DNA of 64,000 nt, from assembly GCA_964468205.1 (NCBI GenBank), contig CAYXVG010000014.1:57732-121731 (forward strand), given 5' to 3'. Position 1 is the first letter of the stretch. Each line of letters begins with the position of its first letter. The notes under the pieces were generated by a model. It was not told the DNA's origin. It ran no database searches and worked only from the letters and a program-made list of their open reading frames with translations. The translations under genes were made by a program, and so were the position numbers. The stretch is from CAWELS01 sp964468205 (GTDB taxonomy: Bacteria > Acidobacteriota > Terriglobia > Bryobacterales > Bryobacteraceae). Of this stretch, positions 1 through 8,817 are shown piece after piece.

Positions 1-892
1 AGTCGCCGGTTTGCCAGGCGCCCCAGCCCAGAAAGTCGATGGTCCCGGCGGAGGTCTTGAGTGCGTGGAGGTAATGGCCGCCGAAGGTCCAAAGGCGGAG
101 ATTGGCATGGTCGGCGCCACGGACCGGCCCGGGGCGGTTGTCGGTTTTGCCGAGGCGCCGCCAATCCTGGTAGTAGATACCGAAGCCGCGAAACTCGCCC
201 GAGTGGCTGCCCGATTCCCAGGGTTTTGTGACCGCCCCGTAGACGAAGCCCGCCTTGACGAAACCCCACCCGTCCACTTGAAACACGCCGCGGCTTGGGA
301 TGGCGCCGGCAACCGTGACGTTCGCGCCCGGAGGATTGTAGGCGTAGTGGAAGCCGTTGTAGGCGCGGCCGACATGGCTCCAGCCGAAACTGCCTATAAG
401 GCGCTGCTGGATGCGCGTCTGCTTGAGCGCGGTCAGTACCGGGTTCTTGCCGGGTCCTTCCGCGCCTTCGGAGAAATCGAAGCGCCCCAGCTTGAGGCTG
501 TGCGCGCCTCCGCCAAGCCCCTTCAGTTGGACGAAAGCCTGTTTCGGGAAGGCCATCACGCTGTTCCGGGACCGTTTGTTCGCGTTGAAGTAGTTCGAGC
601 CCAGACCGAGGCCGCCCTGCGGTGGCGGAGCGGTGGCGTCAGTCGGAGCGCCGAGGAGAAAAGGGACGGCGAAATCGAGGGTCCAATCCGCTTTCTCCCA
701 GCTCTGCCCGACGGCGAACCGGTAATAGTTTCCGCTGAAGGCGTATTCGCCGTTGGCAGCGCCATCGAACCAGTTCCAGATTTCGAGACGGCTGCGGAAG
801 CTGGCGCTGTAGTGCCAGGACCCGGGGACTGGCTGCTGCGCGGCAAGCGCCTCCGCAGACAGAAATAGTATGAGGGTGCACGCGATCCGCAT
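1..892 (-). CDS. Alginate-export-type outer-membrane beta-barrel protein (3' end outside window)
   Basis: Read from the ATG at 892, this frame stays open to the window edge for 297 codons, so the C-terminus is missing. The first 17 residues form a signal peptide (MRIACTLILFLSAEALA), followed by a mature part with alternating aromatic and polar residues typical of an outer-membrane barrel (for example LRLWTFGGHYLHAL). The mix of short strands, repeated RFAVGQSWE- and FVQLKGL-like segments and a conserved LKLGRFDFSEG stretch resembles the alginate-export (AlgE-like) family, which forms a diffusion channel for anionic polysaccharide. Substrate cannot be inferred. The next upstream gene on the same strand ends at 1008, 115 bp away, so it could be cotranscribed with the glycoside hydrolase. 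Family call is moderate; coding frame is clear from signal peptide and length. Confidence 0.7.
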   Translation of the reverse strand, partial: MRIACTLILFLSAEALAAQQPVPGSWHYSASFRSRLEIWNWFDGAANGEYAFSGNYYRFAVGQSWEKADWTLDFAVPFLLGAPTDATAPPPQGGLGLGSNYFNANKRSRNSVMAFPKQAFVQLKGLGGGAHSLKLGRFDFSEGAEGPGKNPVLTALKQTRIQQRLIGSFGWSHVGRAYNGFHYAYNPPGANVTVAGAIPSRGVFQVDGWGFVKAGFVYGAVTKPWESGSHSGEFRGFGIYYQDWRRLGKTDNRPGPVRGADHANLRLWTFGGHYLHALKTSAGTIDFLGWGAWQTGD

Positions 893-1007
893 AGCCTTCC
901 TCAGATTGTAGGTGACGATAGCCCGGCGGCGGTGTGACCTCGGTTACATCCTTTGACCGGCCAGCGCCAAGATCGCTCTGAGTTGCGTGCGCCGGCCTCT
1001 GGAAGCG

Positions 1008-2438
1008 TCAATCCTCCAACCGCAAACTCAGCGCAAGGTCCTGGCGGTATTCCGGCGTCATCAGCCAGAGGAGGCCGCCGGAGTGTTCGGCGCGGCCGCC
1101 GTCCACGGTTTCGCCAGACTGCGGACGCCACCACGTAACGGCGTAGCCGCCGGCCGGCAGATTGAGCGCAAACGTGACCTCTCGCGGGCGGTTGTCGACG
1201 ATGTACCGTGGGGCATGTCCGCCGAAGACGCGGCCGTGGTGGAGATAGAGCGCATAGGCGCGGCCGTGCTCGGCAAGGAGGCGAGCGGATGCATGCTCGG
1301 GCATGCCGGCGGCAATGAGCTCACCCGCCGGCTTCATGCGGATGAAGTTGAAGCTCTCCATGAAATCGATCAGGGCCTTGAGGGAACGGCGGAGTTCGGC
1401 GTCGCCCCCCCCGGGCTGGGTGGCGGGAAATTCGAACGTTCCGTCCTCGTGGCCGGCGGTAAACGAGTAGTCGAGGTGGTTGTAATGGCCCCCGCCGGCG
1501 AGGATGAAGTCCCAGGCCTGGATGCGGTAGGGATGGCGGAGCGTGCCGTCGAAGCCGGTTTCGTCAAATCCGATCAGGCGGCCGAGTCCGTAGTTCATGG
1601 CCACCGTGACGGGTGGCCGGGCGTAGTGGAAGTGCAATACGTCGATGTTCGGGGACGGATCGGTGACCAGTTTACGGTTGTTGGCGACGTTGCGCGCGAT
1701 GAGGTGGCGCCTGGAGAGTTCCGCCTCGGTGTCGCGGATAAGCTTCGCCATGTGAAGCTGCCATTCGAGCGTGACGCCGTAGAAGTAGGGTTCATTGCAG
1801 ATCTCCCAGAGGAGGTTGTCGTAGGCATTCAGTTCCCGCACCATGCGCTTGACGAATTCTTCCTGGTAGCGCAGCAGTTCCGGATGATCGAGTGTGAGAA
1901 CCTCGGTGCGCGGCATCTCCGGCGTGTTGTTGACGTTGTTCTTCGGGTGCAGCGGGCTGGCTTCCCACATGTCGTCGCGATAGTAAGTGCAGAAAAGGGT
2001 GACCTGAATAATGACGCCTTTCTCTTCCGCGTAGGATAGGATGCTGCGCAGGCGCTCCCAGTAATCCGGGTTCCAATTCGTGAGGTCCCACTTGTTGAGG
2101 CCGTCAAGGGCGCCGGAGGTGTTGGTGCGGCGGTACGGTGTTAGGAAGCGATCCGGCGTGGGGGCAAGCGTGTTGCGGGTGATGTTGAAGGAGCCGGGGA
2201 CCTCGCGGTACAGGCCGGTGAAGAAGCGGGTAAGCCGCATGCCCTCGGCAGCCATGGTGTCGAGGTACTTGCGGTAGTCGAAGTCCGCATTGAGGAGCAT
2301 CCCGTAGTGCTCGGCGGAGGTAACAGCGAGAAACGGCTTGCCGCGGAACTCGTAGTAGTGGGGATTTTCGGGATGGAGGCGGAGGGTTTGGGCGGAGAGG
2401 GCCAGGGTGGCCAGGAGGAGCGTAATGATCGTGCGCAT
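1008..2438 (-). CDS. Secreted glycoside hydrolase, GH5/cellulase-like TIM barrel
   Basis: The 476-residue product begins with a signal peptide (MRTIITLLLATLALSAQ) and reads as a clan-A (beta/alpha)8 glycosidase. The acid/base glutamate is probably E216 in the WEICNEPY motif and the nucleophile E293 in the GFDETGF motif, about 77 residues later, as expected for two strands at the barrel end. A H271 in LHFHYARPP lies between them. The last 100 residues look like a small beta domain (VTWWRPQSGE). Known members hydrolyse beta-linked plant or microbial polysaccharides; the exact substrate is not visible. Together with the barrel protein downstream it suggests polysaccharide use. The gene is divergent from the PepSY pair, with 66 bp between start codons. 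Confidence 0.75.
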   Translation of the reverse strand: MRTIITLLLATLALSAQTLRLHPENPHYYEFRGKPFLAVTSAEHYGMLLNADFDYRKYLDTMAAEGMRLTRFFTGLYREVPGSFNITRNTLAPTPDRFLTPYRRTNTSGALDGLNKWDLTNWNPDYWERLRSILSYAEEKGVIIQVTLFCTYYRDDMWEASPLHPKNNVNNTPEMPRTEVLTLDHPELLRYQEEFVKRMVRELNAYDNLLWEICNEPYFYGVTLEWQLHMAKLIRDTEAELSRRHLIARNVANNRKLVTDPSPNIDVLHFHYARPPVTVAMNYGLGRLIGFDETGFDGTLRHPYRIQAWDFILAGGGHYNHLDYSFTAGHEDGTFEFPATQPGGGDAELRRSLKALIDFMESFNFIRMKPAGELIAAGMPEHASARLLAEHGRAYALYLHHGRVFGGHAPRYIVDNRPREVTFALNLPAGGYAVTWWRPQSGETVDGGRAEHSGGLLWLMTPEYRQDLALSLRLED

Positions 2439-2504
2439 AGCGGAATTCTATCGCATAGGCCTGCCGGATCCGGATGAGTTCCTGGTAGACTCTCTGGAAT
2501 CGGG

Positions 2505-3089
2505 ATGAGCCTTTCGCTATTGATTCGGCGGGTCCACCTGTATCTGGCCCTGTTTCTATCGCCATGGGTATTGATGTATGCGTTGAGCACCGTGGCGATG
2601 AATCACAGAGGGCCCGTGGGTGAGCCGCCGGAATGGACGCTCGAGCGCGAGACGGTGCACGACGGGATCTTTCCCGAGGGCGGATCGGCGGAGGTGATGG
2701 CAGAGCAGATACTCGCCGCCCTGGAGTTGGAGGGCTGGCACAACGTGCGCCACGATGAAGCCACCGGCGTGCTCACGATCAATCGGCATGCGGCGGTTCA
2801 CCCGCGGCGCATTACGTTTGATCCATCGGGCGGGACGTTGCGGATCGAACGCCAGGAATTCCGGACGCCGGCGTTTCTCGAGCGGATGCACCGGCGGCGC
2901 GGCTACAAGGAGGGACTCGCCACGGACAACGTCTGGGCGTTCGTGGTGGACGGCTTCATCGCCGGAATGCTTCTCTGGGCGTTCACCGGCGTATGGATGT
3001 GGTGGGAGATCCGGCCGGCGCGGAAATGGGGGCTGATTTGCTGCGCGGCCGGAGCCGGGCTGTTCGTGACATTTCTACTGACGATATGA
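2505..3089 (+). CDS. PepSY-associated membrane protein, first of a tandem pair
   Basis: A 194-residue protein with a membrane segment at about 10-32 (RVHLYLALFLSPWVLMYALS), a soluble loop of about 115 residues, and a C-terminal pair of hydrophobic segments (about 148-194) around the motif GVWMWWEIRP. This arrangement matches PepSY-associated TM proteins; the larger members act in heme or iron-siderophore reduction at the inner membrane. The protein is shorter than full PepSY_TM proteins (about 400-500), so it is a small single-unit form. The next gene overlaps it by 4 nt (ATGA) and encodes a paralogue, so the two are probably translated together and may form a heterodimer. The role is inferred from family only. 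Confidence 0.6.
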   Translation: MSLSLLIRRVHLYLALFLSPWVLMYALSTVAMNHRGPVGEPPEWTLERETVHDGIFPEGGSAEVMAEQILAALELEGWHNVRHDEATGVLTINRHAAVHPRRITFDPSGGTLRIERQEFRTPAFLERMHRRRGYKEGLATDNVWAFVVDGFIAGMLLWAFTGVWMWWEIRPARKWGLICCAAGAGLFVTFLLTI

Positions 3090-3694
3090 AGCGGATCAGT
3101 TTTCACCATGTGAACCGCAGGACACATCTCTACCTCGCTCTGTTTCTGCTCCCCTGGGTGGTGGTGTACGGCGTGAGTTCGGTGGTCTTCAATCACAACG
3201 AAGCGGTGCAAGGCTGGTTTGGAGACAAGGGCCCCCGGTGGACTCTGCTCGACGAGCGGCCCTATGAGCGGGCGGTTCCCGAAAACCCCGAGCGATACCG
3301 TGCATTCGGGAGGGAAGTGCTCGAAGACGTCGGGTTGAGTGGAGCATTTGGGGTCAGCCGCCAAGGCGAAGGACGCATCAACATCTACCGCCGCGATTTC
3401 GGGAGCAACGAGCGGATCTCATACTTCATCGGAGAGAAGCGTCTGGTGGTGGAGCGGCGCGAGATGCAACCCCATCACCGGCTGGTGGAGATACACGCCC
3501 GGGGCGGATACCATCAAGATGGCCTTGGTGACGATCTATGGGCAGTGGTGGTTGACCTGGTGAGCTTCTCCTTCGTGCTTTGGGTGGTTTCGGGGCTCAT
3601 CATGTGGTGGCGGATCCCGCGGCTGCGGTGGTGGGGCGCGGCGGCGTTGGCGGGGGGCGTGGTTTCGTTCGGGGCGTTTCTTGTTCTGCTTTAG
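3086..3694 (+). CDS. PepSY-associated membrane protein, second of a tandem pair
   Basis: The start chosen is the ATG that overlaps the previous stop codon (ATGA); it gives 202 residues beginning MKRISFHHVNRRTHLYLALF, which lines up with the N-terminus of the preceding protein. An earlier in-frame start at 2993 would bury 93 nt in the upstream gene. Topology is the same: an N-terminal helix, a soluble loop with a PepSY-like fold (PHHRLVEIHARGGYHQD), and a C-terminal helix pair with GLIMWWRIPRLRWW. The clear similarity to its neighbour points to local duplication. Its 3' end is 87 bp before the metal ATPase fusion gene, so it could share a transcript and a metal-related function, but this is inference. 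Confidence 0.6.
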   Translation: MKRISFHHVNRRTHLYLALFLLPWVVVYGVSSVVFNHNEAVQGWFGDKGPRWTLLDERPYERAVPENPERYRAFGREVLEDVGLSGAFGVSRQGEGRINIYRRDFGSNERISYFIGEKRLVVERREMQPHHRLVEIHARGGYHQDGLGDDLWAVVVDLVSFSFVLWVVSGLIMWWRIPRLRWWGAAALAGGVVSFGAFLVLL

Positions 3695-3781
3695 ACTGCG
3701 TCGCTGCTGGCCAATTCTGGCCGGCTTGTGGGCTGGCAGGTCTACTCCACCGGCGCGTTTCGACTACGATAGTAAGCATTA

Positions 3782-6700
3782 ATGCATCAGCACCACTTTG
3801 AGTTTTCGGCGCGGATGCCGGATGACCGGGGGGAAAAGCTGCGGTACTTCGGCTTCACCGCGGTGGTGGGCGTGCTTCTGCTGCTCAACCTGCTCGGGGT
3901 ATGGAAGACGGTCTTCGGGCTGGATACGGCCGCGATTCTGGCGGTCATCGCGGGCTACCGGACCTTCTACAACGCCATCTCCGGGCTGTTGGCGAAGAAG
4001 GTCACGGCGGACCTGGCCATTTGCATCGCGGTGATTGCGGCGCTGGCCGTGGGCGAGTACCTGGCGGCGGCCGAGGCGATGTTCATCATGCTGGTGGGCG
4101 AGGGCCTGGAAGGGTACGCGGCGACCCGGACATCGAAGGCGATCTCGCGGTTTGTGGAGCAGATGCCGCGGACGGCGCGGCTGATCCGGGACGGCGAGGA
4201 GGTTGAGGTCGACGCGGCGGCGCTGCTCGAAGGGGACCTGATTGCGGTTCGGGCCGGCGAGCGGATTCCCGCGGACGGGACGATCGAGCAGGGGAATTCG
4301 TCGGTCGACGAGGCGACGATTACGGGGGAGAGTCTGCCGGCGGACAAGGCTCCTGGGAGCGAGGTATTCTCGGGCACGCTCAACGGGCACGGGCTGCTGC
4401 GGGTCCGCGTGACCCGCTCCGGCGAGGACACTACGCTGGCCCGGGTGATCCGGCTGGTGGAGGAGGCCAAACACAAGCGGGCGCCGGTGGAACGGCTGGC
4501 CGACCGGTATGCGAAGTATTTCGTTCCAGCGCTGCTGCTGGCGGCGGCACTCACCTACTACTTCACCGGCGACTGGATGCGGACGGTGGCCGTATTGATC
4601 ATCGGGTGCCCCTGCGCGCTGATTCTGGCCACTCCAACGGCGATGGTGGCGGCGATCGGCGGCCTCGCCCGGCGTGGCATCCTGGTCCGCGGCGGCAGCG
4701 TCCTCCAACTCGCCTCGAAGGTGGACACGGTCGTCTTCGACAAAACCGGCACCGTCACCGAAGGCAAATTCGAAATCCTCCAAATTTCGGTGACAGGCTA
4801 CTCTTTCCCTAATTCCGCCGATCCCGGAAATTCGGAAAAGAGTAGCCTGTCACCGAATTGGGTGCTGGGGGTGGCGGCGGCGGCGGAGCGGGGGTCGGAT
4901 CATATGCTGGCCCGGGTGATTGTGGAGGCGGCGAGGGAGCGCGGCATCGCGGTTCCGGAACCGGAAGAGGCACGCATTCTGCCGGGACGTGGGGCGGAGT
5001 GCCGGCTGAACGGGCGGACCCTGCGGGCTGGAAGTGCGGCGTTCCTCGAAGAGAACGGAATCCGCATCGAGAACGGGATCCTGGAGGAAGCGGATCGGCT
5101 CGGAGCGACAGCCGTGCTGGTGGCCGAGGACCAACAGCTCGCTGGGGCGATTCTACTCCGTGACCGCGTCCGCGAGGGGGTCAAGAAAGCCGTACATCAA
5201 CTGGAGCATCTCGAGATCGGACACCAAGTGATCCTGACCGGCGACCGCCGGAAAGCGGCCGAGGCAATCGCCCGCGAGTTGGGTATTCCGAACGTCGAGG
5301 CGGAGCTGCTGCCAGAGGAGAAGGTCGAGAAGGTCCGCCAGCTCACCTCGCAGGGCCGCCAAGTGGCGATGGTCGGCGACGGCGTGAACGACGCCCCGGC
5401 GCTCGCGACCGCCCAGGTCGGCATCGCCGTCTCCGGAGCCAGCGATATCACGGCCGAGGCGGCCGACGTCGTCTACATGCCCCACTCGCTCGAACGCCTG
5501 CCAAAGCTGTTCGAAGTGGCGCGGCGGGCGGTCTCCACGGCCTGGGTGAATATTATCGTCTTCGCCGGCATCGTGAACGTGGCGGCCATCGGGCTGGCTT
5601 CATCAGGACTGGTAGGACCGCTCGGCGCGGCCATCTTCCACCAGATCTCCTCGTTGTTCGTGATTCTCAACAGCCTGCGGCTACTACGGGTGGAGACGCC
5701 AAAACATTCCCACGGGGAGGCCCATCCTCACCATCACCACAGCGGCATCCTGCACTGGCTGGAGCACCGTTTGGAACACACGCCGCTGCCAAATCTGTTC
5801 GGGCGGCTGAAAGGCGCCGCCGCCCGAGTGGACCTGAACGAGGGATTCCACTATCTGATCGTCAACCGGCGGCGATTCGCCCGGCCGGTGCTGATTGGGG
5901 CGACGGCACTCTACCTCCTAAGCGGGTTCTACATGCTGGGCCCGGAAGAGGTCGGCGTGATCGAGCGGTTCGGAAAGAAGACGCTGCCGTACAAGGAACC
6001 CGGACTGCATTTCAAGCTGATGTGGCCGATGGAGAGGCTGACACGGGTGGCGGCAAACCGGGTGCGCGTAGTGGAAGTGGGCTTCCGCTCCGGCACGGAA
6101 TTCCCCGATGCCGAACCCGCGGCCTACGAATGGAACATCCAGCACCGGAGCGGCCGCTTCCAGCGGCGGCCGGAGGAGTCGCTTATGCTGAGCGGCGACC
6201 AGAACATGCTGGAGGTCACCGCGACGGTCCACTACCGGGTGGCGCGGCCGGACGAGTTCCTCTTCGGTTTGCTGGACGGGGAAAACACAATCCGCGTGGC
6301 CACGGAAAGCGTCCTCCAAGGCGCCGTGCGGACCACCGCACTCGACGCCGTACTCACCACCGCGCGCAACACGATCGAGGACAACACCCGCCGGGCCCTG
6401 CAAAGGCGGTTGGACCGTTACGGAGCCGGCATCGAAGTGATGCAGGTCCGGCTGCTTGATGTGCACCCGTCGCTCGAAGTGGTCGATTCGTTCCGGGACG
6501 TCTCCGGAGCGTACGAGGAAAAGAACCGGTTGATCAACGAAGCCGAGGGTTACCGCAATGAACAGGTGGCGCTGGCGCGCGGCACGGCTGAAGCGGACAA
6601 GGTAAATGCGGCCGGCTACTCGTTGAGCCGCACGAACCGCGCCGCGGGCGATGCCGGGCGCTTTACACAGTGGGAAGCGAGTCACCGGGCCGCGCCGGCG

Positions 6701-6931
6701 GTGAATGACGCGCGTCTGTATCTGGAGACGATGGAAGAGGTCCTTGCCAACCGGCCCAAGATGATCGTGGACTCGACTCGCGGCAGGCGGCACCTAACCC
6801 TGGTGGACGACGGACTCGGACTGGTAACGGCGCAACCCCAGCCACAGGTCTTCTATCAGGGAGCGGGAGAGCCCCCGGGAGGCGAAACGCCGTTCGTACC
6901 GCCCCGGGAAGAACCGAGAGAGCAGGAGTAG
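3782..6931 (+). CDS. P1B-type metal-translocating ATPase fused to an HflK-like SPFH domain
   Basis: One 1049-residue reading frame with two full families. Residues 1 to about 640 are a P1B ATPase without an N-terminal HMA domain: TGES actuator motif at T181, CPC metal site at C276-C278 within CPCALILATP, phosphorylation motif DKTGT at D320, and GDGVND at 532-537. The last ATPase helix carries HQISSLFVILNSLRLL, where copper ATPases have MxxSS. A His-rich linker (642 to about 670) follows. From about 700 a transmembrane anchor and an SPFH/band-7 domain (EEVGVIERFGKK, then SGDQNMLEVTATVHY) match HflK and end in a disordered Pro/Glu tail. HflK normally caps FtsH in a membrane cage. The stop lies 3 bp before an HflC-like gene and then another HflK-like gene, so the whole is one operon. 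The motifs support metal export, but the metal is unresolved. A palindrome interrupts the region just after DKTGT (separate entry). Confidence 0.88.
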   Translation: MHQHHFEFSARMPDDRGEKLRYFGFTAVVGVLLLLNLLGVWKTVFGLDTAAILAVIAGYRTFYNAISGLLAKKVTADLAICIAVIAALAVGEYLAAAEAMFIMLVGEGLEGYAATRTSKAISRFVEQMPRTARLIRDGEEVEVDAAALLEGDLIAVRAGERIPADGTIEQGNSSVDEATITGESLPADKAPGSEVFSGTLNGHGLLRVRVTRSGEDTTLARVIRLVEEAKHKRAPVERLADRYAKYFVPALLLAAALTYYFTGDWMRTVAVLIIGCPCALILATPTAMVAAIGGLARRGILVRGGSVLQLASKVDTVVFDKTGTVTEGKFEILQISVTGYSFPNSADPGNSEKSSLSPNWVLGVAAAAERGSDHMLARVIVEAARERGIAVPEPEEARILPGRGAECRLNGRTLRAGSAAFLEENGIRIENGILEEADRLGATAVLVAEDQQLAGAILLRDRVREGVKKAVHQLEHLEIGHQVILTGDRRKAAEAIARELGIPNVEAELLPEEKVEKVRQLTSQGRQVAMVGDGVNDAPALATAQVGIAVSGASDITAEAADVVYMPHSLERLPKLFEVARRAVSTAWVNIIVFAGIVNVAAIGLASSGLVGPLGAAIFHQISSLFVILNSLRLLRVETPKHSHGEAHPHHHHSGILHWLEHRLEHTPLPNLFGRLKGAAARVDLNEGFHYLIVNRRRFARPVLIGATALYLLSGFYMLGPEEVGVIERFGKKTLPYKEPGLHFKLMWPMERLTRVAANRVRVVEVGFRSGTEFPDAEPAAYEWNIQHRSGRFQRRPEESLMLSGDQNMLEVTATVHYRVARPDEFLFGLLDGENTIRVATESVLQGAVRTTALDAVLTTARNTIEDNTRRALQRRLDRYGAGIEVMQVRLLDVHPSLEVVDSFRDVSGAYEEKNRLINEAEGYRNEQVALARGTAEADKVNAAGYSLSRTNRAAGDAGRFTQWEASHRAAPAVNDARLYLETMEEVLANRPKMIVDSTRGRRHLTLVDDGLGLVTAQPQPQVFYQGAGEPPGGETPFVPPREEPREQE
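4783..4859. repeat. 77-bp palindromic (REP/MITE-like) element inside the ATPase gene
   Basis: Two arms of about 34 nt are near-perfect inverted copies: the left arm contains TCGGTGACAGGCTACTCTTT (from 4786) and the right arm carries its complement, ending at 4857, around a short loop near 4817-4825. The DNA is translated in frame as about 26 residues rich in Ser, Pro and Asn (ISVTGYSFPNSADPGNSE...), a composition unlike the rest of the ATPase. It falls directly after the phosphorylation motif, where the nucleotide-binding domain begins and where family members vary in length. This looks like a mobile palindromic unit that inserted without breaking the frame. No second copy was seen in the window. 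Confidence 0.75.
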
Positions 6932-6934
6932 ACG

Positions 6935-7831
6935 ATGGAGTGGATGAAAGACAAACGGTATTGGCGAATAGCGGGCGGGATCGTCCTGCTGGCGCTGGCT
7001 TGGCTCTCGTTCTTCTCGGTGCGCGAGACCGAGTTTGTCCTGGTGACCCAGTTCGGGCGTCCGGTCTACACGGTGAATGAGGCGGGCCTGCACGCCAAGT
7101 GGTTCTTCCGTAGCGCGAATTACTTTGACCGGCGCCTGCGGGTATACAATCCCCGGCCGAGCGAGTTTCTGACGCGCGACAAGAAGAATCTGGTAATCGA
7201 GTGCTACGTGGCGTGGCGGATCGAGGACCCGAAGACATTCGTGCAAACGGTGGGCGATCCGGTGGCGGCAGAGATGCGCTTGCATGACATCATCTGGTCA
7301 TCGCTGTCGGCGTCGATCGGCAACCACGATCTTGACTCCTTGATCGCGACGGCGCCGGCGGCGTTGCGTGCCGAGGATATGTTGGACGACATCACCGAAT
7401 TAACTGACCGCGCGGCCCTCGATCGCTACGGCATCCGCGTCCAGGACGTCCGGATCAAGCGCCTGAACCTGCCGGAACAGAACAAGCAGAGCGTCTTCGC
7501 GCGGATGCGGGCCGAACGCGAGCGGATCGCGAGGCAGTACCGGGCCGAGGGCGAGGAGGAAGCGCTTCGCATTAGGGCCGATGCGGACCGCCAGAAGGAA
7601 GAGATCCTGTCGGCGGCCTACAAAGAAGCCGAGCAACTCAAGGGCGAGGGCGACGCCGAAGCGACGCGCATTTATAGCGAGGCCTATTCGCGGAACCCGC
7701 GGCTCTACAAGCTGCTGCGGACGCTCGAGTCCTACAAGAAGATCTTCGGCGACGACCAGACGACGGCGATTCTCAGTTCGGAGTCCGAGTTGCTGAAGGT
7801 AATGATGGAGGGAGAGAAGGCAGCGCGGTGA
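6935..7831 (+). CDS. hflC: HflC-like SPFH protein (protease modulator)
   Basis: A 298-residue protein with an N-terminal membrane anchor (about 11-30) followed by an SPFH domain (ETEFVLVTQFGRPV, GLHAKWFF) and a long charged helix (about 190-260: RMRAERERIARQYRAEGEEEALRIRADADRQ in part) ending with a YKKIFGDD segment. Order, length and the FARMRAERERIA motif are characteristic of HflC, which pairs with HflK in a periplasmic ring that encloses FtsH and regulates its proteolysis. The gene starts 3 bp after the ATPase-SPFH fusion and overlaps the next gene by 4 nt, so subunit production is probably coupled. No ftsH is present in the window. Confidence 0.85.
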   Translation: MEWMKDKRYWRIAGGIVLLALAWLSFFSVRETEFVLVTQFGRPVYTVNEAGLHAKWFFRSANYFDRRLRVYNPRPSEFLTRDKKNLVIECYVAWRIEDPKTFVQTVGDPVAAEMRLHDIIWSSLSASIGNHDLDSLIATAPAALRAEDMLDDITELTDRAALDRYGIRVQDVRIKRLNLPEQNKQSVFARMRAERERIARQYRAEGEEEALRIRADADRQKEEILSAAYKEAEQLKGEGDAEATRIYSEAYSRNPRLYKLLRTLESYKKIFGDDQTTAILSSESELLKVMMEGEKAAR

Positions 7832-8817
7832 GTCTCATCGAAGTCGAAAAGAGCGAACACGCTCATCACCAACAGGAAGACCGCCGCGCCCACGAACCGG
7901 CGCCGCGATCGCCGTGGCGCGGTCGCATCCTCGGCGCGATTCTCGTGGCCTGGCTGCTCACCGGCGTCTACATAGTGGGCGCGGACCAGCAAGCGGTGGT
8001 CACACGTTTCGGCGCGGTCCTGGAGCCGCGCGTGATGCCGGGCATCCACGTTTCCCTGCCCTGGCCCATCGACCGCGTCACAAAGCTGAAGGTGCAGCAA
8101 CTGCAGCGGCTGGTAATCGGCGGCGACCTTTCCGACGGCGTGCTGGGGCGGACCGATCCGCTGCTTTCGCAGTTCCTCACCGGCGATCAGAACATCATCC
8201 ACATGCGTGTCGTGGCGCAGTACTCGGTGGGGAATCCAGCGGACTACCTCTTCCGGGCGCGGGATGTCGCTCAGGCGGTGGGCGCGGCAGTGGAAGCGGA
8301 ACTCGCGCACCGGGTGGCCAACCGGAACGTGGATGCCGTGCTGACAACGGAGAAAGCCGCGATTCAGGAGGAGGTGCGCGGCGCGGCGCAACAGTTGATC
8401 GACGCCTACGGTATCGGAGTTCTGCTCGCCAGCGTCAGCATCGAAAGCGCGCAACCGCCGCCGGAGGCAGCCGACGCCTTCCGCGACGTGGCCGGCGCTC
8501 GCGCGGACTCGGCACGGATTGTGAACGAAGCATACGGCTACGCGAATGACCTCATCCCCCGGGCGCGAGGCGAGGCGGAGAGCATGCTGGCGGAGTCTCG
8601 CGGGTACCGTCTCCGCCGGGTGAACGAAGCCGGGGGAGACGCGTCGCGCTTCACGCAAGTGGCGCGGGAGTACAGCCGGGCGCAGGAGGTTAACGGCCGG
8701 CGGCTCTACATGGAGGCAATGGAGGAGGTGCTACCGCGGATTCGCAAGCTGGTAGTGGACAAGAGTGGCAACCTCGACTTGACGATCATTCGGAAAGGCC
8801 GCGAGAACGGCCCATGA
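7828..8817 (+). CDS. hflK: HflK-like SPFH protein
   Basis: A 329-residue protein started by GTG in a GTGA overlap with the HflC-like gene. A His/Glu-rich cytosolic tail (EHAHHQQEDRRAHEP) precedes one transmembrane helix (about 33-52) and an SPFH domain with HflK hallmarks: ADQQAVVTRFGAVLEPRVMPGIH, LTGDQNIIHMRVVAQYSV, and the later MEAMEEVLPRIRKLVVD. It is a close parallel of the SPFH half of the fusion protein (shared SGDQN/TGDQN, DAVLTT, RLYMEAMEEVL motifs), so the operon encodes two HflK-type chains and one HflC-type chain. This suggests a mixed ring in which some subunits carry a metal pump. Confidence 0.85.
   Translation: MSLIEVEKSEHAHHQQEDRRAHEPAPRSPWRGRILGAILVAWLLTGVYIVGADQQAVVTRFGAVLEPRVMPGIHVSLPWPIDRVTKLKVQQLQRLVIGGDLSDGVLGRTDPLLSQFLTGDQNIIHMRVVAQYSVGNPADYLFRARDVAQAVGAAVEAELAHRVANRNVDAVLTTEKAAIQEEVRGAAQQLIDAYGIGVLLASVSIESAQPPPEAADAFRDVAGARADSARIVNEAYGYANDLIPRARGEAESMLAESRGYRLRRVNEAGGDASRFTQVAREYSRAQEVNGRRLYMEAMEEVLPRIRKLVVDKSGNLDLTIIRKGRENGP

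Noticed and set aside
3779..4783. Long minus-strand frame opposite the ATPase
   Set aside because: A shadow frame in GC-rich coding DNA with Arg/His/Asp-rich composition and no domain.
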